From Jaltomata sinuosa (lineage: Eukaryota; Streptophyta; Magnoliopsida; Solanales; Solanaceae), in the NCBI GenBank assembly GCA_003996215.1, contig QJPP01001421.1, positions 248,001 to 312,000 on the forward strand: 64,000 nucleotides of DNA, written 5' to 3'. Positions 35,680 to 47,598 of this stretch are shown here, piece after piece. A model generated the notes under the pieces. That model saw nothing but the letters and a program-made list of their open reading frames with translations. It was not told the DNA's origin and did not search any database. The position numbers and the translations under genes were made by a program. Positions within the stretch are counted from its first letter, which is position 1. Every line of letters starts with the position of its first letter.

Positions 35680-36957
35680 ATGCCCAGTACAAGGAGTCAA
35701 GGCAATCCCTTGATCCCATACAATCCTGAACTCCCTAGAACTTTAAGAAATAGGGCTAAAGAGGGAGAGCATGAGACACCAGAGCAGATCACAGTTAGAT
35801 TGTTGGCCGAAGAAGAACAGAGGAAAAAGGCAGGGGAGGACGCCCTTGCTGCTGAAGATTTTACAATTGCAGCAAACCTTGCAGCTCAAAATCTGGCAGT
35901 TAAGCAATCAAGGCAAGCACGAAAATAAGCTGTGAAAGATGAGGCAGCAGCTAGAAGGAATTTACCGCAGAATAGGGGCCGACAGATACAACAGCCGAGG
36001 TATGCCCCTCGCTACTATGATGATGATGAGGATGTGGAGGAACTGGGCATTACTGGACCCATAGTGTTGCCACCCCTGACTGAAGGAACAAAGTGTGACA
36101 TCACCAGCCCCATGATCCAGTTGTTGAACCTGAAGGGATTATATGTTGGAAAGCCTACGGAAGATGCAAAGCTACATGTGAAAAAATTTGTTGGGATTTG
36201 CAAAGCTTATAATCTACTAGGAGTGGGGAAAGATGCTATTAGACTGAGACTATTTCCATTCTCATTGACTGGAGAGGCAACTGTGTGGCTCTCAGAATCG
36301 CCCGATAATTCCATATACACATGGCACGAGTTGAAGACTCAATTTTTGGAGCGGTTCTTTCCTCCATCAAGGATGTTACAGTTAAAGCAAGAAGTCTATA
36401 ATTTTAAGATGCTACCTACAAAGGCATTATATGAGACATGGTTGAGGTTCAATAAGAAGCTAAAATAAGTTCCAAACCACGGAATCCCTTCACGTCATTT
36501 GATGAAGATTTTCTACAAAGCATAGAATGCCAACACAAAAGCAGTAGCTAACACTGTAACCAGAAGAGCATTCATGGAGAATTCATATATTAAAGCTTTT
36601 GAGATGGTTGACAGGATCATCAAGACCAATAGAGCATGGAAAACTAGAGAGTCTAAGACTCCAGCAGGTATATATGCAGTTGGAAAGTCCATTGAACTCC
36701 ATGATTTGCAAGACATCAAATAGGAAGCTGCCGAATTGAAGATAAGCATAGGGTTGATTGCAAAGAAAATCTTAGATGAGGGAGTAGAAAAGGTGAAAGC
36801 CATTGGCTTATATGGGAAAGCATCAAGGCCAGACGATTACTCATCCGATGAGAAGGTTAGTTATTTAAATGATCAAGGAGCGGGTTTCGGGCCTTTGGCC
36901 AAGGAAATCAAGGTCAAAACAGAGATAGAGACGACAATTACAATGGTACGGATATAG
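35680..36957 (+). pseudogene. gag: Athila gag, broken
   Basis: Starts MPSTRSQGNPLIPYNPELPR, a typical Athila gag N-terminus, followed by an Ala/Glu-rich helical part. The capsid core is DITSPMIQLLNLKGLYVGKP, RLRLFPFSLTGEATVWL, TWHELKTQFLERFFPP and LYETWLRFNKKLK. All of it lies in one frame but is cut by stops at 35926-35928, 36466-36468, 36523-36525 and 36721-36723; the first two read TAA where relatives encode Gln. From 36958 the frame is lost. Confidence 0.9.
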
Positions 36958-37079
36958 AGATAGGAGCAGAGCTAGACACAAGGATGGTAACTAGCATAAA
37001 AAGGATGGCTACAAGAATGATAGAAGTGGTCTGTATGTCCCTCCTAGAAATCACGAAGATAGACTTGAACAACCAACCA

Positions 37080-38146
37080 TGAGGGATTTGCTCAACAAAG
37101 TATTTCAAAAGGTTGATTCTATGGATGCAAGCATGAAAGAATGCGAGCTGACCTTTTAGGTATGGGTTAGAAAGTGGAGGCTTATTATATCGCCATAAAA
37201 TAGCTTGAGACCCAGGTGCACCAGATGTCCACTAGTATAAATCTGCATCAAAAGGGTACTCTTCCAAGTGACACCATTCGGAATCTGAAGAATGATCGAC
37301 AGGTTATGGTTGTTACTACCCAAAGTAGAAACTAGATTGTTGACCCTCCTTTGCCTATAGTTGTTGATGAGCCAGTCAAGTCTAAAAAGTATGAGGCTGA
37401 GATTGCGGTCGAGCCTGAGGAGAAGGATAGCGGTGAAGGGCCAAGTAAGAAGAAGTCTTTTAAGTAGAAAGCGAAGAACAAAGAGGTGGCATGGGTCCTG
37501 AAGCCCATGTCATTTCCTCCTCCACCTTACCTACAGAGATTGAAGAAAAAGGTTAAGAACGGCAAATTTCACAAGTGTATGTCCATGATGAAACAATTTT
37601 CAGTCAATAGTCCTGTGATTGAAGAATTAGAGCAGATGCCTAGATATGTTAAATTCATGAAGGATCTGGTGACTAGAAAGAGAATGGTGAGCTTTGAGCC
37701 AGCTGATGATTTGTGCCATTGTAGTGAAATAGCCTCCCGTTCTTTGGTGCAAAAAAAAATATCCTGGAGCTTTTACTATTACTTATATGATTGGAGTGTT
37801 CTACTTTGCTAAAGCGTTGTGTGATCTTTGTGCTACTATCAATCTAATGCCACTAGTAGTGTTTAATTAGTTGGGCTTGGGAGCCCCCAAATCGACTATA
37901 ATGTGGCTTCTTACGGCAGATCGCACAGTGAAAAGGCCTATAGGGATTCTCTATGATGTGCTTGTGAAAGTTGATACTTTTATCTTTCTTGCGGACTTTG
38001 TGATTCTTTACTGTGAGGTGGATATTGAGGTTCCTATCATCTTGGGACGACCATTCCTTTCTACCAAACGCGCGTTGGTTGATTTAGAGACTAGGCAGAT
38101 GAAGTTCAGATTGAATGATGAGGTAGTCATTTTTAATGTCTGCTAG
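37080..38146 (+). pseudogene. pol: Athila gag C-terminus and protease, broken
   Basis: Recognisable pieces are VVTTQSRN (the TTRSGK region), PPPPYLQRLKKKVKNGKFHK, IEELEQMPRYVKFMKDLVTRKR, then the protease. The active-site block reads ALCDLCATINLMPL instead of DLGAS: the catalytic Asp is kept but the next Gly is Cys. LGLGAPKSTIMWLLTADRTV and VPIILGRPFLSTKRALVDLE finish the domain. Stops near 37333, 37465 and 37867 and a frameshift near 37760 prevent translation. Confidence 0.88.
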
Positions 38147-38173
38147 TCTATGAAGCATCATGATGACATATGA

Positions 38174-39950
38174 GTGGTTTCTATTATTGATGTGGTTTAT
38201 GAGGATCATCTAATTATGTGTGCTGAGGAGAGACTTGGTGTTGAAGCATTAGAAGCTGTGATTATGAATTTTGATGGAGATGACAATGAAGAGTATGATG
38301 ATATAGTTGAAGCACTTACAGGTATGGGGTCTTATACCTACACTCCAAAGAAGATTGATTTGGACCTGAAGAATAGACAAACACCGCCTGCCAGACCATT
38401 TATTGAGGAGCCTCCAGTCTTGGAACTCAAGGCGCTTCCATCTCAGCTTCTGTATAGGTTCTTAGGAGATAATGAGACCTTGACAGTTATTGTTGCTGCT
38501 GACTTAGGAGAAGGGAAAGTTGAAGCTCTAGTTTCTATGTTGAGAAAGTTCAAAAAGGCCAATTATTGGTCCATTACCGACATCATTGGGATTTCTCCTG
38601 GAATCAACACTCATAAAATTCAGCTAGCCCCAAATTGCATTTCGAGTATTGAGCACCAGTTTAGGTTGAATTAAACTATGTAAGAGGTTATCAAGAAGAA
38701 GATTATCAAGTGGATGGATGCAAGTATGGTTTACCCTATTGCAGACATCAAATGGGTGAGCTCTGTTCAATGTGTGCCAAAAAAGGGTGGGATTACTATA
38801 GTCCCAAACGCGAAGAATGAGTTGATCCCAATAAGGCCAGTTACAGGCTGGCATATATGCATGTATTATAGGAAGCTGAATGCTTGGACTGAAAAGGATC
38901 ATTTTCTAATGCCGTTCATGGATCAGATGTGAGACCATCTGGCTGGTAGAGGATGGTATTATTTTCTTAATGGTTATTCAGGCTACAATCAGATTTCAAC
39001 TGTGCCTAAAGACTAAGAGAAGACCACTTTCACCTGTCCATATGGGACATTTGCATTTAAGAGGATGTCATTTGGTCACTGCAATGCACCAACAACTTTT
39101 CAGCATTGTATGATGTATATCTTCTCTGAAATGGTAGAGGACACAATAGAGGTGTTGATGGATGACTTTTCAGTGGTGGGTGATTCTTTTGAAGACTGTT
39201 TGGCTCGTCTCAGTTGTAGGCTAAAAAGGTGTAAATAATGTAACTTGGTACTCAATTGGGAGAAGTATCACTTTATGGTGAAAGAGGGTATAGTGCTTGG
39301 CCATCGGATCTCCAAGAATGGTATTGAGGTCGACAAAGCGAAGATTGAGGTGATTGAAAAATTGCCTCCACCATTTTCTATTAAGGAGATTCAAAGCTTT
39401 TTGGGGCATACTGGTTTCTATAAGAGGTTTTTCAAGGACTTCTCTAAAATTGCTAATCCATTGTGCAAATTATTGGAGAATGAGGTAAAGTTTGTGTTTG
39501 ATGATGCATGTCTGAAGGCATTCGAGTGCCTTAAAGAAAATTTGGTCTCAGTTCCCATCATTATCACTCCTGATTGGTCTCAACCTTTTGAGGTTATGTG
39601 CGATGCTAGTGGAGTGGCGCTAGGAGCAGTCCTAGGACAAAGGCGCAAAAAAATTCTTCATCCCATATACTACACTAGCAAAGCACTTAATCCTGCTCAA
39701 AAGAATTATAATGTTATTGAACAAGAGCTGCTTGCTATGGTCTTTGCGTTTGAGAAGTTCAGATCCTATTTGCTTGGCACCAAGGTAGTGGTTCATACTA
39801 ACCCTGCAACTCTTCGTTACCTCATGGCAAAGAAAGATGCTAAGCCGAGGCTGATTAGATGGGTGTTTCTTCGACAAGAGTTTGACTTTAAGGTCAAAGA
39901 CATGAAGGGTACAGATAATCAGGTAGCAGATCACTTGTCTAGGTTAGAGG
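38174..39950 (+). pseudogene. pol: Athila reverse transcriptase and RNase H
   Basis: After a linker ending in the ELKALPSQLLYRFLG block, RT shows NELIPIRPVTGWHICMYYRK (palm start), TTFTCPYGTFAFKRMSFG, the catalytic VLMDDFSVVGDS and HRISKNGIEVDKAKIEVIE. RNase H begins FEVMCDASGVALGAVLG, with Asp at 39602-39604, and has EQELLAMVFAFEKFRSYL. The third acid reads HTNPATL with Asn at 39800-39802, where Asp is expected, and TDNQVADHLSR holds the last Asp. Stops occur near 38672, 38681, 38930, 39014 and 39236; from 39245 the frame is open for 395 codons into integrase. Confidence 0.92.
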
Positions 39951-41164
39951 AAGAAGCGATGCTAAAGCTTGATGATGCACAAGAAATTGATGATTGGTTT
40001 CTGAATGATCAAGTGTTGGCTTCCTCTCAAGACCTGATCCCATGGTTTGCAGATATTGCAAACTATTTGGAAAGTCACTTGGTGCCTACTGATATGTCTG
40101 TTCACCAAAGAAGAAAGTTCATGTCCAATGTCAAGAAATTCTTCTGGGAGGAGCCATTCTTGTTCTGTGTGTGTGCTGATACTATGATCCGGAGATATGT
40201 GCCTGAAGCTGAGATGATGGAGATACTAGAGGCTTGCCATTCATCCCCTATTGGGGGACATCATAGTGGTATCCGGACTGCACACAAGATCTTGAAATGC
40301 GGCTACTATTGGCTGACCATTCACAAAGACTCCCATGATTTTGCTAAAGCTTGCAGCAGGTGTCAAAGAGAAGGAGGTATATCAAGGAGACATGAGCTTC
40401 CTCTTAATCCCAACCTCAAAGACAATCATTAGTGATGGAGGTTCTCACTTTTGCTCAACAAATTGTTTTGGGCTTTACTAGAGAAATATAGAGTGAAACA
40501 TAATGTTGCAACCTCCTATCATTCTCAGACAAGTGGGAAAGTGGAAGTCTCCAATCATGAAATAAAGTCAAATTTGTCAAAGACTCTTAATGCCAACAGA
40601 AAGGATTGGTCTTGGAAACTAGATGATGCTTTGTGGGCATATCAAACTGCATTCAAGATGCCAATATGTATATCACCACAGCGGCTTGTGTTTGGGAAGG
40701 CGTGCTACCTTTCGGTTGAGTTAGAGTATAAGGCCATGTGGGTGTTGAAGAAACTGAACTTAGATTGGTCTGAGGCATCGTTGCAATGGCTTGGGCAGTT
40801 GAATGAGTTGGATGAGTTCCTCCTAAATGCATGCGAGAGTTCAGCCTTATATAAAGAGAAGATGAAATTGTATCATGACCGGAAGATAGAAAAGAGAAAC
40901 TTCCAGCCGGGTGACTTGGTCTTGCTTTTAAATTCTAGGCTTCTCTTGTTTCTTGGAAAGTTGCAGTCCAAGTGGATTGGACCATTCAAGGTGGTAAAAG
41001 TGTTTCCTCATGGGTCCGTTGAACTTGAGATTTATGAAGGAAAAAGGTTCAAGGCTAATGGGCAGTGGATCAAAGCATATTTGGGTATCGCAGAGGAGAT
41101 TAAAGCAATTGAAGCCTGGAACCTTGATGAATTCGTCCCACCAAGGGAGCTTGATGAAGTCTGA
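39951..41164 (+). pseudogene. pol: Athila integrase with internal core deletion
   Basis: The zinc domain is intact (H-x-H in GGHHSGIRTAHKIL, CSRCQR). Directly after RRHELPLNPNLK, at about 40420, the sequence jumps to IISDGGSHF, the second catalytic Asp region. The segment with the first catalytic Asp (the DFMGPFP block of relatives) is gone and the frame is shifted. The rest (SYHSQTSGKVEVSNHEIKSN with the catalytic Glu, AYQTAFKMPICISPQRLVFG, FQPGDLVLLLNSRL, GPFKVVKVFPHGSVEL) is open to the stop at 41162-41164 in another frame. The enzyme would be inactive. Confidence 0.9.
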
Positions 41165-41317
41165 GTAATCAAGCAACATGCGTCATGCCGCGACGTTAAA
41201 TCAGGTGCTGCATGGGAGGCAACCCATGAGGAAACTTGATGAAGTCTGAGTAGTCAAGTAACCTGCATTGTGCCGCAACATTAAATCAACTACTTCTTGG
41301 GATGCAACCCAAGAATA
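41150..41317 (+). repeat. Two-copy tandem duplication after Athila pol
   Basis: Units 41150-41234 and 41235-41317, each beginning CTTGATGAAGTCTGAGTA and ending in TGGGA(G/T)GCAACCCA, an imperfect hairpin. The unit starts within the last codons of the polyprotein. The second copy has drifted by several transitions. Confidence 0.88.
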
Positions 41318-41389
41318 ATGTTTGTTTTCTGTTCAGGTGAAAAGAAAAGAATACCACTGCAGGAATCCCCAGATATCACGAATGAGTTC

Positions 41390-43001
41390 ACTATCCATGC
41401 TTTAAAATTATGAACCATCGACCAACTCGTGGTTCCTGGAGCAAAATGTTGACAAGCCTCTGATGGTTACAAGTACGCATTACAAGACGGTCTGTGGTTC
41501 TGAACCATGGTCCGTCGACTAAGTCGTTATTCCTGGCAGCAGGTAAGGTCAAAGCACAACACTATGAGTTGGACTACGGACCGTTATTCCGAATGATGAA
41601 TCGTAGTTTCAACACATCGGTCCCAGGTACAGTAGACAAGTCGGGTCGCGGGTAAGCTAATCTTTTAAAAATAATACCCGACCTGGCTTTGCTTCTTCTT
41701 CTCTTCTACATCTTAAGGCAAACCGCCATTTGTGAAAATGAAATAATTAAAATTCTCCCTCTTTCACTCCCAATCCAACTCAAACTACCAATTAAGTTCA
41801 ACAAACAAGTATTCTGACCTATTGTACGCCCAAATCATTCACACAAGCCGCTCCTCTAACAAGAAAAAGAATTTGATCATCATGGGTAAGTTCTCTTTTC
41901 TCCCTTTTTGTTCTCTTTCTTAAAACAAAACTGACACTAGGATTCTTGTTTGGATTAAAACTCAAAATTATGAAACCCTAAATGAATGTGTGAAAGATCT
42001 GTAATGTATGATAGGTATGAACTTTGAAATTTTGGGGATTTTTGTTGTAGAATTGAATAAACTGTGTAAAAACTGTGTAAAAATTAATAATCTATAATTG
42101 TGAGTATTATGAAGATCCAAGTTGTAAACATGATTATGTGAGAATTATGATATATATATTTTGGGAGTAGTATTTAGCACCGAGCGATGAGGGTTCTAGA
42201 TAACCCAAGTCCAAAACTATGTTGCCACCGTAGGTTGCCCTTTGTGGCTTATGACAGGATCCTTATGAACATGGTTCTAACCTTGGTCGGTTATGACAAC
42301 CTTTTTCGATGTAGGTTTATGACACTGGACTTCATGGTCCTCAACATGATTTATGTCGGTTAAGAGAAACTCCCCTATGAATGTTTTCAAGCTTTTATGT
42401 TATATTATACCTTACTTTGAAACTTTACCTATTACTTTACGTCTTATGCTTTAATTATGACTTTTGATTATGTTTCCTTCAATCGTGCATGAACTCAGAT
42501 TTAAATATGTTTTAAGTACATTTACTCATGTTATTGCATACACTCACATACTCAGTACGTCTTATAGTACTGACGCATTTTTCGTCCTGCATCTTATCAT
42601 GATACAAATTCAAGCTCTCAATCCTAGACTCGTGGCTAGAGACCGACTGGAGTTCCAGTCCACAGTTGGTGAGTCCTCATCTTTCGAGGACTAGTATCAG
42701 TGTAGCTATCTTATTATCTTCCTTTCAGTACTTAGAGTTATCTGAGGTCTTTTCCCAGCAACTCATTATGTCAGTTTAGAGGCTTTTCAGACATAGCTAG
42801 ACATTCTATATTTGAGTCTCAGATTTTACTACTCTTAGACCTTCATCTTCTGCTTAGTTAGATTGACTACTTCCATTATTTATGCTTCCGCTATATTGTT
42901 ATCATGTTGCTTACGTCATGCTAAGGCCAAAGGGTTAGCTTGGGGTTACTTGTGATCCTAGGTCTTATATTACATCTTGGGGGTAGCCTCGGGGTATCAC
43001 A
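41390..43001 (+). repeat. LTR remnant, family Y, plus strand, fused to Athila 3' end
   Basis: The right end GGGGGTAGCCTCGGGGTATC-ACA and the inner blocks (TTTTGGGAGTAGTATTTAGC, GTCTTATAGTACTGACGCAT, GGTGAGTCCTCATCTTTCGA) match the solo LTR 27464-29475 reversed and 21468-22727. Palindromic CGTGGTTC / GGTCCGTCG sequence at 41405-41630 corresponds to the palindrome-rich 5' part of the solo LTR. The left edge is uncertain (41345-42050). The frame 42464-42694 is internal and not a gene. Confidence 0.62.
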
Positions 43002-43300
43002 ACTATAATTTGGCAGATTTGCGAGTTAAAAAAATATATATACACCAAAGACTCATCAATTGTATTACATGGCTGTACTTTCTCTAGTGGAAATATTATC
43101 TGGGAGATAACTGAAACAATAAGGAAGTTCTTGAAGATTAGATTCAAAGTGTCTAGTAAGGGTAGAAATTTCCCTGAAATTATTGTTGTTTTGGATTGAT
43201 ATAGGCTTTCTTACAGTTTCAAGATAGTAAAGTGGATCCCTCCTCCTATACACTAGTTTAAATACATCACAGATATTAGATCATGGATCATGGACAGAAA
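43002..43300 (-). other. Short segment not explained by repeats, with a ~70-codon open frame
   Basis: Sandwiched between a plus LTR end (43001) and a minus LTR end (43301). The minus strand is open for about 70 codons (43277 to stop at 43065), reading VYRRRDPLYYLETVRKPIS and later LTRHFESNLQELPYC. Composition looks protein-like, but I recognise no family and see no start or splice site that fixes it. It could be a captured exon or the interior of an unknown element. No PBS follows the LTR at 43001. Confidence 0.3.
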
Positions 43301-45414
43301 TGTCACGATGCAAACCGCCGCGAGCAACACCCACCCAAAACCTCCGAAAGAGCGAACCAATAACCCAACTGAACACTTAGCGAAACTAACAACTCAAAAC
43401 CAGATGCATTAAAATAAACTATCCTTCATAGACAAAATACTAACAAAATAAGAACTCGCGGAAATACCCCTAGAATCTGAAAGTCACTATATCAAAACAT
43501 CTACTAATGTCTAGAGTGCGGGGATGAAACCCCTAAACAAATGAGTTTAAGTCCATAACAAGGGACTAGAGATGTAATAGATGAAACCATGGTAGCCCGA
43601 AAGAAGCAGCTCACCCTTGGAATCTGGAATCATCGGGATTACAGCTGAGGTCGCGTATCAGCCGCCGGAATATGTTCTGTACTCACAAAAAGGAAAGCAA
43701 GTGCAGAATTAGTACAAAACCATAGTGTACTGGTAGGTTCATCGTCCAGCTCCAATAAAGAATATATGAATAATAAACTAAGGCTAAATAAAGTACGACA
43801 AACATGAATAAACAAGTCAACAATATTATTTCAAGACTCGCAGTCTTTCCTCTAACTTACCAACTACATGAAACAGGTTCTACAACCACCACAACAATAT
43901 ACAATGACAATAAGCATATACCTTTATTAAATAACCCGGACCAACCAAGGATCCTTAGAACAACACCTAAGTGTTAACATGCAACTCCCATCCACATAAG
44001 AACCAACCACACCATTAAGTACAACTACCCGACCTCTCATAGACTAATGTGCATCAATCAAAATCTCAATAATTAACCCGGTCCACTCACTGAACCGTTG
44101 ACAAAACACAATCAATAAGCATAATTAAACCCGTACCATGCGTGGTATCCGAGTCAACCATTATAGAACCTGTACCAAGCATGGTACCCGATCCAAATGA
44201 TAAGTATTTCTTATTAGGCATGGTACTTGAGCCAACTGATAAGTATTTCATACTAGGCGTGGTACCCAAGCCAACCAATATGCATCCCGTACCAGGTATG
44301 GTACCCGATCCAACCGAATGTCACACACAATCCAATAGTCAATAATTAATGAACATAATCACACTTGTAAACCAACAAGCAACAAAACCAAGTTTATTTC
44401 ACATGATTGACACCCGGACATTTAGACATTCATAATTCCATTCTCTAAAGCATGCAATATACATACAATACTAAGCTACAGTTGCATACACACACATTGA
44501 ATTTGGAAAAGCAATAACCATCACCTACCTCGAGTAGCCTGAAAGCTCTCCTGGACTTGAGCCTTTTTGTTCCCTTAAGCTTCTGCTTGCCCTTGATCTA
44601 AAGACAATTACACATAACTACAATCAATCTAAATGGCCTAATAATACTCGGATTATACTCAAATCCTAATCCCGAGGCTAAACCATGATCATCCCACCCA
44701 CCTAAGGGCTTCCCAACCATTAATTCACCTAAAACTACCATTTATATAGATACATTAAGTAAATAATGGTGTTTAAAACATAATGTAACAATTATAATCA
44801 TAACCCAAGAATTCTACACCCTAGAATCCTCTCTTTCGTCGAGTTCTACCTTCTTAGGTCAACCCAAGCTTTCCCCGAAGCTCGAAATTATCATTTCTAA
44901 GGTCTGGGAATTAAAATACTTAAGTGGGGAGCAAAATCTTTACCTTTTCGATGAAGTTTGGTGGAAAATCAGTAGAAATCTCCTCCCTTTTACTATTCCC
45001 TTCCCCAAAAACGTTCTTGAGAATTTCTGAACATTTTTAGGGAAGTTTCTGCATCAACTGTGACTTATTCTTCTATAGTCCCCCACTCCACTATAGCAGA
45101 ACCACCGTAGCATAATCGACTGCTATGGCAGTGCTGACCAACTTTGACTTTTGCTATAGAAGAAATTTCTCTGCTATTGTAGTCATAGTTGTAGTATGGT
45201 GTCAATCCCTATAGCGGTTGATACGGAATAGAATCTCAAAAAATCCCCCAATAGTTCTCATTTTATAAAACATCTCAAATCCTGAAATTCTAAACCAACC
45301 CTTTCACGTCAACTTTGATATCGGGAGTTCTACTTGCCCGAATTCACTTATGAAAAGTCCCCCTAACTCCTTAATGTCTTAGCTAATGGAAAAAACTAGA
45401 TCAACATTAGATAC
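43301..45414 (-). repeat. Chromo-C 3' LTR, left piece
   Basis: Minus-strand end GGTTTGCATCGTGACA at 43301. It contains the reversed five-unit GGTACC array (44125-44320) and reversed CTATAGC-type palindromes (45070-45215). It stops exactly at the GATAC TSD of Chromo-B; its missing start is at 53572-53729. Combined length is about 2.27 kb. Confidence 0.9.
45410..45414. repeat. Left TSD of Chromo-B (GATAC)
   Basis: GATAC, identical to 53567-53571. Confidence 0.93.
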
Positions 45415-47594
45415 TACAATGATTGGGTTCATCATTATGGGTAAAATTTTTGTGCCAAGTTTCTAGTTAGAAATACGCCGGGTTTGGGAGTTGAATATTT
45501 TGGGCTAGCTAGTCTCGAGCAGTTTTTGAGTGAGGTATGGTCTAGGGCAATCCAGGTAAGTATTGGGTAATGTTTCTTGAGTTGAGATATTTTTCCTCGT
45601 AGCTAAGACATGTAAGAGTCCAAAGGACTTTTTGGAAGTGAATTCGGGTAAGTAGAACTCCCGGTATTAAAATTAACGTAAAGGGGTTATTCCAGAATGT
45701 CAGGGAATTAAGGTGTGTTGTAAAATAGTCAATTCGAAGAACTTTATGACCTTCTATCCAGTGTCAACCACCATTGTACTGCTGTAGTGACCTCTACTAT
45801 AGCAGAGAAATTACCGCTATTGTGGAAGTCAATGACGGTCAGCACCACTATGGCGGATGATTTTGCTATGGCAGCACCTCTATAGTAGACTGGGGACCTC
45901 TATAGCAAACTAGTCAGGATTTAATGTAGAAAACGTCCCCAAAACATTCGGTTTTCATCAAGGGTAAGAAAGGATTCTACTCCCTTAACTTAATGTTACC
46001 TTAGGCGAACTTCTCCATTTTGGATCGTTTATCATCCCAATGGTAAGGATCCTACTCCCTTAACTTAATGTTGCCTTTCCTATGGAATAGAATTTCTAGT
46101 TAGGGACTTTGGGAAAGGTTTTGAATGCCGTAGGAATGGTAGAATCCGAGGAAAGAGGGGATTCTAGGGTGCTAGAGTTCTTGGGTCTTGTTTATTATTG
46201 ATGGGTTATAATCACAGACATAATTCGCTAAATGTATCCATAAAATGATGAACGTAGGTGAATTTATGGTGGGGAAAGCCCGAGAATGGGTAGGATGATC
46301 ATAGTTTGGCCTGAGGATTGGGATTTTTGCATAATCCGAGTATTTATGCCAGTGAATTGACCATAGTTCTTGTCTAATTGTTTCTCGACCAAGAACAAGC
46401 AAGGGGTTCTTAGAAGGGAAAACCTTTAGTTCAATAGAACTCTGAGTAATTCAAGGTAGGTGATGGTTATTGATTTCTATTATGCATCGTATGCTCGTGT
46501 GCTATTGCTTAAGTATTGTATGAGTTGCATGCTTAGGGAATAGTTATGAATGTCTAAATTTCCGAATAGTAGTCCTGTTAAATGAACTAGGTGTTATTGC
46601 TTGTTGGCTTACAAGTGTGTTTTTGTTCATTGTTTGTGACTGTTAGATTTCTATGTGACATTCGGTTGGCTCTGGTACCATTCCTGGTATGGGGTTCTAA
46701 ATTGTTGGCTCGGGTACCATGCCTGGTACGGGATTCTAAATGGTTAGCTCGGGTACCACGCCTGGTATGGGTTCAATTTATTGAATGGTTGTATTATGAT
46801 GATGGTTCCATGAGTAGACCGGGTTGTGTTTCTTGAATTGTGACATTTGCATATGGTCCACAAGAGGTCGGGTAATTTTTTTGATCTGTGTTTGGTCTTG
46901 ATGCAGACCGGGTTACAAGTGTAACACTTAGGTATTGGTAGAGGGATTCTGGGGTGGGTCCGGACTATGTAAAAAGAGATATATGTAGGTTATTGTCATT
47001 GAATATTGTCAATGGTTGTGAAGTGGATTACATGTGGGGATAACCTAGGAAGAGACTTGTAGTCTAGATATATTTGTTGGCTTGTTCACATGTTTCCTGT
47101 GCTTTACTTAGCTTTAGTTACTGCTCATATTTTGCTTATTTGGAAGTGGCTGATGATTCTACTAGTACACGGTGTTGTGTACTGATTCTTCACTTGCGTT
47201 TATTTTTGTGAGTACGGGCAATCTTTCGGCGGCTTACACGCGACCTCACTTGTAGTCTCAGCATTTTCAGACATCAAGGGTGAGCCGCATCAATCGAGCT
47301 ACCTTGGTTTCCTTATTTTAGTTATAGCCCACTTGTTTCATGCTTAAACTCTTATTTTATTTAGGGTTGCATCCCCGTATTCTAGATGTTGGTAGAAGGT
47401 TTTGGTACGGTGACTTTCAGGTTCTAGGGAGGAATTTTTGCAAGCTTTTATTTATAATAGTATTTTGAGACTTGAATGCTAGTTTACTTTATGCACTAGT
47501 TTTAAGCAGCTAGATTATACTACTATTGGTTTATGTTGGTTTGCTCATCTGGAGGTTGGGTGGGTGCCACTCATGACAGGTTTGGATCGTGACA
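45415..47594 (+). repeat. 5' LTR of Chromo-B (2,180 bp)
   Basis: Starts TACAATGATTGGGTTC (TG end mutated to TA; the 3' LTR keeps TG) and ends TTTGGATCGTGACA. It has three GGTACC units (46665-46775), CTATAGC-type palindromes (45775-45905), and a private duplication of CTCCCTTAACTTAATGTT (about 45980 and 46055) that the 3' LTR lacks. Confidence 0.93.
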
Positions 47595-47598
47595 AAGA

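Larger units (their letters stand above)
33961..41340 (+). mobile_element. Athila-lineage Ty3/gypsy retrotransposon, 3' LTR missing
   Basis: 5' LTR, Asp-type PBS remnant, gag, protease, RT, RNase H and integrase in order, with Athila signatures (IILGRPFL after the protease, VLMDDFSVVG in RT, GGHHSGIRTAHKIL in integrase) and no chromodomain. The polyprotein has many stops, mostly TAA/TAG where Gln is expected, a frameshift between gag and protease, and a deletion inside integrase. No copy of the 5' LTR follows; instead a family Y LTR remnant begins around 41390. The bases before the 5' LTR are CTACT. Confidence 0.9.

Noticed and set aside
43002..43020. TTTGGCAGATTTGCG as an Athila-type PBS after the LTR ending at 43001
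   Set aside because: Only TTTGGC matches the PBS consensus and the rest differs; no element interior follows.
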